A stretch of DNA of 43,990 nucleotides, from positions 435,924-479,913 of the forward strand of contig NMRA01000126.1 of NCBI GenBank assembly GCA_002633005.1, given 5' to 3'. The translations under genes and the position numbers were made by a program. Shown in pieces: positions 1 to 12,000 of this stretch (position 1 is its first letter; each line of letters begins with the position of its first letter). Source of the stretch: Phoronis australis. Taxonomy: Eukaryota; Phoronida; Phoronidae. The notes under the pieces were generated by a model that saw only the letters and a program-made list of their open reading frames with translations, did not search any database and was not told where the DNA came from.

Positions 1-27
1 GAACAAGAGTTTTTCAAACAGCTAAAC

Positions 28-84
28 ATGAAGGGAATTTATGGAACGCTTGCTGATGGGGGCGATTTCGTTTTAGACGAACAG
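28..84 (+). CDS. CRYZL1: CRYZL1 exon 1 (start codon)
   Basis: The exon encodes MKGIYGTLADGGDFVLDEQ and is followed by the donor gtaaat. The MKG(I/L)Y start matches the beginning of vertebrate CRYZL1, which fixes the initiator ATG. Only 27 nt upstream lie in the window, so the promoter and most of the 5' UTR are outside. It ends in phase 0. Confidence 0.85.
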
Positions 85-3000
85 GTAAATCTTTATTCAG
101 TTAAAGCGGCAGAAGTTTCCTCGCCTGAGCCCGATCACAGGCACAGCACAGCTAGGGAGGCACAGAACAGTTCTCACACTCACAAGGGTTTGCCTGTCAG
201 AACACACGTCAAATAATGCACTCTCCACCCTTTCTTCAAAAACTGCATGCAAATAAGGAAATGTTTTGAGTCATTTCACATCAGAAACCCTACAGATGCG
301 CACAGAAATTTTATTCTCTCTTGCATTTTTGACTCTTTCACTCCCAGTGGAAACCAAGCTGAACTAAGAACAGGGCAAAAAAATGCAAAATCGGCACTTT
401 TCACCCCAAAATCATCACTTTCCTGCCGATGCTCGACTAAAGCCAACATTAGATTCCGAAAGCAAATTTCCTACGGATTCCAAAAATGTGGTCCAAAAGT
501 ACTGTCAACCAACTAGTTTTTTGCAAATCTGGCTTGTTTGAGGGCTACCTGAAATCGCGGCCAATTTGTCAGTTGGTACACAGCAATGCACAACTGCAAC
601 AGGGGGCCACCATCTTGAAGAAGAGTGCAGCTACAGCCGAGAAACTGGCCCATTTCATTCCCAGCATGTTCACAAATACAAGAAAACCACATTCACTTGG
701 CCTACACACAATACCTAACTAAAAAATGCCCCCAAGCTTGGCCTAGCCCTAGATTTTAACATTTTGGGAGTGCAAATTGGCCGCGGCTACAGCCTAACTA
801 TTCTGTGCCACCTAGGCAACACGTAGCCCCTCGGTTGGCCACTTAGGGGCTACAATACTTCCATTCGCTTTCTGTACGCATTTCGTTACATGTATTTTAA
901 ATGGGCAGTAAACCAAATCCAGTCACCGATTTTGAGTTTTCACCTCGTCAAAAATACATTCCATACTTAAAACTATCATTTAAAAAAGCGCTTACTTTCA
1001 TCATTGGGCCTTTCTACTTCTATACATATCTTCGCTGAAGCTTAGTTGTGAGAATTAAGTTGACTTTGGCGAAGAATTCCAACTCCACTTTTTTGGTTGC
1101 CGTTAAATTTTTCACCGTGCACGCGATAACCACAAAATATGTCAACTGAGTCACGTGAGTTAGGCAAATGCTAGCGCGAGACTGAGCGAAGTGTGTGACG
1201 CTAGCGCGTGACTTGCAAAATAGCATGAGAAGGTATCAGGTGAAGTTTGTAAGATTTTTGTCCCTTGGACTTTTTATTCGTCGACATGTGTGACTTTCTC
1301 AAAATGGCACCGAGTAAGAGAAACTCGAACAAACCGCGACAGTTTTTCATTGATTTGTTCAAATTATCTTGACTGAATCGTTTTCAGACTTATGGTATGA
1401 GTTGCTTATAACTCCATGTGCATTATGCATGTTTCATTTTATTACCTGTATTTTGAATTGCGTAACTTTTTGTGGGGATGTACTATTGCCCCTGTATGCC
1501 TGCGGCATCCAGGGCGATGTAATTGCCTACTATAGCACAGCCAGCTAGTCCGTAAGGCGTAAACTAGCTGGTCAGCTAGCCTTGGTACGAAGCTACTAAA
1601 TATACAGCTTTGCACCAATGTGGGTAAAAAACTGACCACATAAAATTTGACACAAAATTTGTGTTATTAAAAACTACACCCTTCCTTGAGTGTGTTGTGA
1701 ATGTTGGTTTGTGTGGTCTCATTTTTCGTGTTGTCTCGTGTGTTCGTGTTTGTCCGTGAGTTTCCGTTAGTGGCAGGATGTTGTGAGTTCTAGTGTTGTC
1801 ACGTGACTGGGGCATCATGGGAATTCATCTGGTCCTGCTTCATGTAGGACGCCTGCCTTTGGTGCTCTAGCCTCTGATCTACTGCGTTTGTTCAAGCTTT
1901 TATGTGAGTACTCTCGAGTTCCGAATAGTGGATTATTTTTTTCGGACTCATTTTCCGGTCTATACGACACTTATTTGGGTCTCTACGTTTATTAATTTTC
2001 TAACCTTTTTCGGCTCTCCACGATTATTTGATTCAGCAAGTTCTCAATTTTTGTTTCATTCATTACAAATTTGTTACACAAAAATTTAGCTGCTGTCTAC
2101 CGGTATCGTACCTTGGTCGTAATACGTGGTTATATGACTTAAATTCGCTCTAAACCTCTAGACCACGAGACACTCACTTCGTGTTCTGTAATTTAGAAGA
2201 TCTATATACGACTCCGCGTTACACACGGAAGTCACATGTCATACACATTAAAAGATTTTATTCACTAAAATATACAACTGTATGTTTCAAAGCATGAATA
2301 ATCGGACTCCCAAGCAAGGGTTTACGCAGCGGCTGTCTGCTGGACGGCCAGAATGTTATTTTGGACGGATTCGACTGGATCGGTCAGAATTAAGAAAGTG
2401 TTGGCAAAATTTAAAAAGCTTGAAATGATAACCACTTCTCTTAATATAACGGCTGGTCAGCAGTCGCTCAAAGAAATAGGCCATCAGTAATTTCAGAAAG
2501 GACGAATTTAATGCACAAAAAGTCCATTTTTCAATATTCCGCGCGCCCCGTGACACAGATCGTTGTTACCGGCAGCTCAATATACATATGAATAAAAACG
2601 CTTTCGACGAGTTTCTTTGGGTGATCCAATATTTATGATTGCACCCTGTGAAAAACTGGCAAGCCATAACAACTCTTCACTGTGTCTGTCCCCGAAGTTT
2701 GCGTTTCCGGGAGAGTAATTCCGGGATTTTGCACAGCCAGTGTCATCTGCGGTTTCCGTCATTATTGACATGCGCATTCCACATACATAATCATGTCGTC
2801 TGCCGCGCAAAGGCCTAAAAGAATTCGAGAATTATTTTACATACCGAGAGATGTTCCAGATACAGACATTGATTCAGACGCTGGTACGACAAATAATCCA
2901 GCTACAGATCCGGACTGTGGTGATAACGCGGCAAGTCAACGAAGCGCAAATACCCGTGCAGTTAATGAACGGTGCCGAACCTTTCAATCAACCTAGGAAC

Positions 3001-6000
3001 CAGGTTCTTAGAATCAACAAAGTACCAACAAGTTGCCGACAACATCGGACATCAGCATTTTTATAATTCGCTCCAAACTTGAGAACAGATATTTTATGAA
3101 CAGGAAGACTTGTGACAATCTTGAAAATGACATAGTTGCTAACGTTCGACAGTCCAGTCGATATCTATTGAAACTGATTTCTCTACTTGCTCTCCCGTCC
3201 AAATAAATGGAAAAGCGCACGTGAATCGGTTTGTTTATTATACCTAATTAGATATTGAAGATGGTGGACGTAGTTGTGGTCGTGGACTCGAATGTTCGAA
3301 TATTGGGCAATTCTGCAAGAAATCTCAATTTCTGGCCGTGTAAAATTTTGGCTGTACCGACTTTTTGACATCGAATTCTGACAAACATTATGAGGGTATT
3401 GACTATGAACATTGTGCAAGACATGAGATTGAGAGGAAACAAGAAAGGCTCGACTGTCAGGAACATGTATGATAAAAATGCGACTCGTTTTACCAAGACA
3501 CTTTGTCTTTATTCAGACTGTTGGCTTCATGGAAGACTGGACGTTGCTGCTGAAATCTTTACCTGCTTGTTATAATTTTTGGAGTTGGTCGACATTGGCA
3601 TCTCTAGTATGAATGTCATTCTTTTTTGAGTAAAATTATAACGCATACTGTTTGAAACATCTATAAAAAAGACTTCCATTTAAAGTTATTGAATTAACGA
3701 ATGGTCTTTGTTTTAGCAATGACACTTTATTCCACTTCACTGTACTATGTTATGGCATGTGTGGATACACCACTGCAATAATTTAACTATGCTAATGTTC
3801 AATTTAAAAGTTTTTCTTTGAAACAATTACTTATAGCGGTGGTAAGTCAGACAGAATATGCTTCTTTGCACTATTATTCCAATCCCATCTACATCATTAT
3901 TTGATTTTGCGCTTCCTATTATTTCCATCTACCGTTACTAGATTTTACGCAAATTTATAATCAATGTTATTATTCCAGTCTATATTATTTTTAATTTTCC
4001 ACAAATTTCCCGCCTATACCATAATTCCTTAGAATTTGCTGTTTTGCATTATTCCTTTCTATATCATTATTAGATTTTACCTAAATTTGTAATCAATATT
4101 ATTATTCCAATCTATACTATGTTTAAATTTCCACAAATTTGCCGTCTATACCATTGTTCATTCTATTATTAATTTTTTTTGACAAATTTCCGGTCTATAC
4201 TATTATTCTACTTTTCTAGTGGCAAAAATGTTGGGTCTATACTATTATTAGAATCTCTACTATTATTAAAAATCGTGAAATTTTCCAGTCTATACTATTA
4301 TTGCTGTCTCTACTACTATTCGGAACTCGAGAGTAAAGTGAGTCAAATTACACATCAGATGCAATTATGTGTTTGTGGTGTTGTCACGTCAGATTGAACT
4401 GAGGCAGGTCAACATGATCGCGAATTACCAGTGTCAAGAGCCTCTCTGTTTACTCTGCTGTTGATGTTTTTATTTGTTATAAATGTTCTGAAGATGTGAG
4501 TGGCCTTATGAGCATGCGGATTAGTGTCTCTCTACCTCCCTCTCCCTCCCTCCCTTTCCCCCTACCTCCCTACCTCCTTCCATCTCTCCCTTTCTCTATC
4601 CCTCTCTCTCAACCCTCTCTCCACTCTCCCCTCTCTCCTTTTCTGTTCTCTCCCTCTCCTCCTTCCTTCCCTCCCTACCTCATTTGCTCCTTCTTTCTCT
4701 CCCACTCCCCTCTCTCTCCCCTCCCTCCATCCTTCCCTCCCTCCTTCCCTCCCTCCTTCCCTCCCTCTCTCGCTCCTGCCCTCTCTCCCTCTATCTCGAA
4801 CGTGGTGCTGAGCCTTTTTCAACCACTGGACGTGAGGACATCAGCTGACAGAGTATCGTCAGGTTCTCAGAATGAGAGCCAGGACTACTTTACATGGCAA
4901 TCCTAGTAAGAAGACCCCCCGACAGTGACATTCAGACCATTAGGAACATAAGTACATTAATCACGCAAAATATTAATAGTTCATCTGATCTCCAAAAGAT
5001 GGTGCCACATGTACCCCAACCTGTTATACTCTCTTAAAGTTTCACATGAATCTGATCAGCCATTTCTGACACTGGTTTCAGTTGTTTTTAGTGGGAAAAT
5101 CTGTATAGTTTTATTAACCACTGAGGAAGCCTTTTTATGACAATCCAAACTGAAACCTCAGCTCAGTTGTCACTGCGTTTTTACAGATGACGAAGCCAAG
5201 CTTCGATGAACAAAGTGTGCTCATTAGGGTCAAAGGGTGTAACATTTCTTCTTCGTGTGACAGTGCAATTAAGGTAAGATGAAGTACTAGTTGTCTATCA
5301 ACTGCTTCTTACATTTAGTGCAAACGTTAAGCATAGAAATAGTAGTTTAAACAAATTTTTTGTGTACTTTATTGTGGTCATTTGCAATATTTGCTCGAGA
5401 ATGTTTCTGATGCAATTAATGACATGTGTATACGGAGTTCATGGGTGTGTCACATCCATGCTAAAGATTAATTCTAAGAATTGAAACTAAAGAAATGATG
5501 ATCTGTAATAGTTATTTTGCCATATTTTCTATTGATAAAAGTATCACAAGTTTCACAGGCTCCTTTTTCCACGACTGGGCATTGTGCTTGGGTGTATGTT
5601 ATAACTGTGCAATTTGAAATGAATCCAAAAGTTTTGGAAATGTGGGTTCACTGAACGACCAGTGTTAACAAGTGGATGTGCAGGGCTAAATAAATATAGT
5701 ACTACACCTTGCAAAAAGTGACAGCTTCACATTTTGTGTGTTAATCTGTGCATGAGTTTGCTTTAGGAAATAGTATTAGTTTGGTCACCTATATTACAAT
5801 GATATGTAATGCAGTGTTTCCTCTGCTTGTAAAAATCTGGACTACCCGCCACGCTCCTTTTTGGCCCTGCTACTTGTAATCTTACCAGGTGACCGCATCA
5901 CACCAAATCCTGACAGGAAAACTTCACTGCTACACAAAAGTTGCTAGAAATGAGTGCGCCATACAGAAATAACATGGCTACTATTGATGTTTGTGGATCG

Positions 6001-9000
6001 AACGAGAAAACAACAATTTAAAATCGGATTTTGAACTTTCTCCTTGTTGAACCGACATAATGATTTTATCCTCTTTCTTGCTCGTGTTGGCTTAGTTATC
6101 TGACCGACATTCGATACAGTACTGCTGTTTATCTGACAATGCACAGCAAATGAATCCATTCAGGGACCAGGCAACGATCTTGACATTAGTTTTTTAAAAT
6201 GGCGAAGTGTCAGTTAACACTGATGGCATGCAGTGGGTGGTAGAGAAACGGTAAAATTTATTCATTTTATTGTGCTCACGTTTACAAACAGGTCGCACAA
6301 CAATGCAAGGATATACCCAGGTTTCAAATCCCTGCTCGCCAGTTGGGCGAGTAATCTAGAAAATGTACTCGCCCAGCCCGAAGTTCAGTCGCCCGGCTGT
6401 TTGCGTCTGTCACCACAAACTTGCTGCCAGTGTCAATAAAAATCATCGCTTCCTGCATTGATGTCACCATCTATTAGGGCTACCATATTCACCCTAATAA
6501 GTGCCCAGGGTGCTTAGGAAAATTCATTTCGGAAGAGGGGCACTTGTTGTAGCCTAAGGCGGTTGAAACCCGGTCTCCGAAACAAGCGGAATCGGAAGCT
6601 AGGATTCATCAATTTTACGCGCTGTGATGTATCTGGAACCTATGACAGACTTTCTACAAAATTTTGGTGTATTGCTATCAAACTTTGTTGTTAAATTACG
6701 ATTTTTTTATAAAAAATGTGCTGAAATGCCAGGGCAAAAACTTGCCGACTGATGCGTCGCTGCCTCGCGATCGTCGATAGGGCAACTTGAATTCTTGAGT
6801 AAAAATACAGTTTCGACTCAACAAATTACCTGAAATCCTCTTTAAGGTTTCCAAATAGCATCCCTAAAGTTTCTAAGTTCCTGTGGAGTCGAGATTAACC
6901 GTAGATTAAGTCCAAATCTGCGCTAGATCGCACCCCGGAACATGAGAAAAATCTGACGAATACACATGTTGCTGTCAGGTGACATTTGTTTTGAAGTTCG
7001 TCTGCGTGTGTGTGTGCCAAGTGAGCGAGCACGTGCGTGTCATCAGAGTTCATTTGCCAGAGAAGCTGGCCCACATATATGTAGGCTCTAGCGCGCTTCT
7101 TGGCCATGTGCTCATTAACACTGGTCAAGTTTTGATTCGCGGTTTTTTCGTGTACGTAATCTGCGTTCCTGTTGAGGGAGAAGAGATGTACGGGAAAGAT
7201 ACAATAAATCCTGTTGACAAATGCGCTGTCTCTGTTCTGAAAGGCCTGGCCATGTAGTGAGACACGTTCCTTGCAAGATCAGCAAAACTTTTGCATTCTT
7301 TTTGAAGCACTGTGAAAGTTTGAAGTGTATAGCCACGGCTAAATACCGACAAAGGGCAACATAGCGATGAGGCTCGTGGTCTAGAATTTCCGCGCACATT
7401 AATTTTAAGGGCTTTTGGATATTATTGAAAAATTGAAGACATTACTGTAGAATTTTAAAACTGAAGGTAAGGCATTTTTCGCATATGTACACGTTCGGAC
7501 CGGGCACTTATTTTAGCGAAGTCTGAAAACGAGTGGGGGGGTTGCTTACAGGGGCATGGGCGCTTTTTAGGACGAATGTTATTATTTATAAAATAATTTT
7601 GGCTAAAATGACATTGTACCTTATATTGGAAATCAGTTCCAATACTAATGGTATTTCACTTGCTGTGAACACATGGACCGGTCTTCCGCCTTTCCCCCCT
7701 TTTCTTTGTTTTGGACTAGTCCACAAATTCCTTTGTCTAGAAGAATTGCGTAACGGTTGGCATCTACTGAATTGGTAGGATCGCACTGCGCCAATGCTTT
7801 TTACAGCAGGAGCATCGACACGCTGACTAAATTGAACCTTAAATTCATGATAAAAACAGCACATTAGGAGGAGAAAATTTATTTATGTTCATCTGGGAAA
7901 GGATATAGTGTTTTTGCGCTCTGCAAATTCGCTCGCCACCTGGGCGACCGGCAAGTCAATTTCTACTCGCCCAGCACCATTTTTACTCTCATTGGTGACT
8001 GGGGGAGTGGCTAAGTATATTCTTGCTATAAATGCACAGACAACACTAGTTTTGATTAGTTGTGATTTTCTTCAATAGATGGCATGAACGTAGAGTAGAA
8101 GGCTTTTACTGTGACTGATGGCTGGTGTATGTTCAATTGCCATACACTGTATACACAAGCTTGTTCTTCAGCTTGAGATTATACATGTGAATACTTACTT
8201 GGTGTTTCGCACAAATCTGCTCCTTGTAATTTCTTACTTTCACGATTAATCCTTTCGATGGTTGAAGCAGCAATGAAGGCGTGTTCCTTCTCTGATTTAG
8301 ACAATCATCTTTCCTCAAAAAAATGGTCTCTACTTGTCCCAGACATAGAAGTCTGTTTGGTCTTGCAAAGGTCTGACTGTTGGTTATTTCTTGAGATTAT
8401 GCTCAGTAAATAAAACAACACGACAAAAACTGTGTCAAGACTAACATCAAAATACAATCATATACGTTAGTTTTCATACAGCTAGCTCAGGCTGGTTATC
8501 CCTAGAGACTCGTATTTAGTTTGCTATCACTGCACCATTTCTTGTATCTGCACTGTATACATTGTTGCACTGTATACTGTGCATGCAGTGGGTGCATATC
8601 AATGCTCCTTGTTGCTCTTGTTGGTCGTTTTGTGGTTTTCAGGTATTTATGTGCATTTTAAGCAAGCATTACTATTTTATGAATCTTGCATTTTGTTTTT
8701 ATTGGCTTTGTGCTTCTGCAGCCGCATTCTCCTTACTTTTATCCAAAAGGTAAAAAGTCTCTATTTTCGGAAAATAGAGTCTTGGGGCATACTTTCAGAA
8801 ATACCTGGTACTCGTTCTGTTGGGTTCTTAGCAAAGCGAGTACAATTTTTCAGATCAGATTAATATATGTGAAATAACTATAATGTCTCTTTGTCACGTT
8901 ATTTCAGCCGTTGCTTGAGCTTCTGAAGAGGAAAGGTGTTTCACGCTTGCCCATTGGTGTCTCTGTCACTGGTCAGGTGGAACAAGTTGGACATGCTGTA

Positions 9001-12000
9001 TCCACCCTTAAAGAAGGAGATACTGTGGCGGGTAAGGCAGAACTGTGCAGCAATGTATAATAAGAGTTAACTAACTAGAACTGTTCAACAATTTATATAG
9101 TGAGAGATGTTAAGGCTGAACTGTGCAGCAATGGTAAGAGTTAATTAACTTGAACTGTTCAACAATGTATATAGTGAGAGATGTCAAGGCTGAACTGTGC
9201 AACGAGGTATAGTGAGAGATGATTAGGCATAACTGTACAATAATGTATAGTCACTGTGCTAGATTCTAAGGCTGAACTGTACAACAGTATTAAGTGAGAG
9301 ATGCCAAGGCAGACCTATGCAACTAGGTATAGTGAGATGATAAGGCAAAGCTGTACAACAAGATACAGTGAGAGATGCTGGACTGTGCAACAATGTGAGA
9401 AATTCTAAAACAGAATTGTGCAACAAGGTATTGTGAGAGATGGTTAGACAGAACTGTTGAACAATGTATAATGAGAGATGCTAAGACTGAACCTGAAGCA
9501 GTGTCTTTAGAGAAAGATTCTCCGGCAGAACAGTGCAACAATGTATAGTCATTTGAGAGATGATAAGGCAGAGCTGTGCAACAAGGTGTCAGTAAGAGAG
9601 GGATATACTTAGCCACTCTCCCAGTTGCCAATGCGAGTAAAAATGGTGCTAGGCGAGTAGAAGTTGACTTGCTGGTCACCCAGGTGGCGAACGAATTTTC
9701 AGAGCACAAAAACACTGTATCGTTTCCCAGATAATGAATAAATTTTTTCCTCCTTGTGCTGTTTTTATTATGAATTTAAGGTTCTTTTTGGTTAGCATGT
9801 CGATTCTCCTGCAGTGAAAAGCATCGGCACAGTGCGATCCTACCGATTTAGTAGATGCCACCTGTTAAGCAATTCGTCTAGACAAAAGTTCACAGTGTGT
9901 GGTCGTGCACAAAGGAATTTGATAATTTCTTATTGTAATGTACAATGTCATTTTAACCAAAATTATTTTATAAATAATAACATTCGTCCTAATAAGCGCC
10001 CATGCCTCGATAAGCACCCCCCTCATTTTCAGGCTTCGCTAAAATAAGTGCCCTGTCCAAACGTGTACATATGCAAAAAATGCCATACCTGCAGTTCTAA
10101 AATTCTAACAGTAATGTTTTCAAAGTATCAATAATATCCGACAGTCCTGACCAATCGTTGTGCATGGAATTTCTAGACCTCGAGCCTCGCCACAGTGTCG
10201 CCTTTTGTCGGTATTTAGCCATGGCTGTTCACCTCAAACTTTGGCAGTGCTTCAAACAGAATGTAAAAGTTTTGCTGATGTTGCGAGGAATGTGTCCCAC
10301 TATATGGCCAGGCCTTTCAGAACAGATGCAGCGTATTTGTCAACGAGATTAGATTGTTTACTTTTTACCAATCTGTCATTAATAAGTCTATGTGACTATG
10401 TCCTATTAGTAAAACGGAGCAAAAAAGGACTACAGTGATAGAAAAACAACGTCGTCAGTACCATGGTCAATTTTTATGTGCCCACATATGTTTTTATGTG
10501 GGTGCATATTGCCGTCATTTCTTTCTGGGCATCCGGCGTCTGCAGCTGTATGTCCTAAAGCCCTTACAGGATCTTAACGAGATTTCAATTGGTAGATGTG
10601 TTCATATGAAGGTGATCCAACTACCACTGTGCCCTGTAGTAGTAATTTTATTTTTTACGGTTTTCTTTGTATGTTTGGAAATCTTAGATGGATTTTCTTG
10701 AAATTTGGCAAATAGGTTTCTATTATAAAGACAACGACACCTTCAGATGGATTTGATGATTCTGAACCACCTAGTGGCCATTTTTTTAATTTTCAAGTGA
10801 TTTTTTTGGCATCTACCTCTCTATGTGTTTAAAAAATCATTATGAAAAGTGGCAGCTATGTTCCCTATGAGGGGATTGAGGCCGAAATTGATTTTCACTA
10901 CTCTGACGTCCCCTAGTGGGGATTTTGTTTTTTTGCGTCCACGACGGATTTGGTGTTTTTTTGCACTACTTGGTGGTCATTTAAATTTTTTGCTTGATGT
11001 ATGTTTTTGATGTCTGCCTCTCCGTTTCTCAAATCACTTTTTGAAAATTGACAGTTGTGTTCCTGATGTGAAAATCCTTATTAGCTGACGTTGATTTTTG
11101 GATGTTTTTGACTATTCTGGCACCCCTTAAGGGCAATTTTGCTTTTTTTCATGTACGGTGGTACTTCCTTAACACTTTGAAGGTTCTGTGCTAAATTTGA
11201 CATATGGGCTCCTATAGAGATGGCAACAGATAATGATAACTTTCAAACCAATCGGACTATAGTAGGTTGTGCCCCCTAGTTTCAATTGTATTTTACTTTT
11301 GCCCCCATTTATTAGGAGTTACCATAATTGACTTATTGTAATGAAATTTGTCTCACAATTGTATATTACAGAGATGGCGCCATTTTTATGTTTCTGAAAA
11401 CACCCATGCAAGCACACCCTTTGTTTTGTTGTCGTAGGCGCATTTCAGTGCTCTGCATTTTGTCGTCCAAGATGAGATCTCAAAACAATGTTAAAATGGT
11501 TGGTTTTTGTTTCATTCAACTTAAAAAAGTGTTTTCAGTCATGAAAATGGAGAAGTGAACGTTTTAAAAACATTTCCTAACAATGTTTTGTAGAAAAGCA
11601 CATGAAGTGCATTATTTGAAAGTTTCACTTAATCAAATTTACCACTTGTGAAATGTGATGCTCTAAACTTTGAACATTTTCTAGAGTCTTGCATAACCTA
11701 AAGGGGATTCATACCTGCACTAGCCTCTGCTGATGGTTGCATATGAATTGAAGGCTATATTGGTGATATAACATGGTATTTATAAAATATTGACTGTTTT
11801 GCCTTCATCAAAGCTTGGCTAATTCAAGGAGCTACTTGATGCGTTGTTGTACAAATTTAGATTATAAGCGTCATAATAGTCGGCAATGTCTATTGATGAA
11901 CTTTTCTGTGAAAAAATTGGAAGTAGACTCCCACTGCCAATAAAATCATGAATATCGAACTACTATTTTTATGTTCACTATAAATAAATGTTATGCCTCT

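Noticed and set aside
4496-4906. 136-codon and overlapping opposite-strand frames
   Set aside because: They exist only because the polypyrimidine tract lacks stops; composition is Pro/Ser/Leu or Arg/Glu/Gly with no domain.
6320-6345. tRNA-like B-box (ggtttcaaatccc)
   Set aside because: No matching A-box or cloverleaf found around it; probably chance.
7115-7399. Similar frames in three copies of the TA-flanked element (also 10158-10438 and 14155-14388)
   Set aside because: Similarity reflects shared DNA. Two frames are open at once, and copies differ by frameshifts, so protein-level conservation is not supported.
9323-9715. 130-codon frame on the - strand
   Set aside because: It runs through the minisatellite and into transposon copy 4; repeats without stops explain it.
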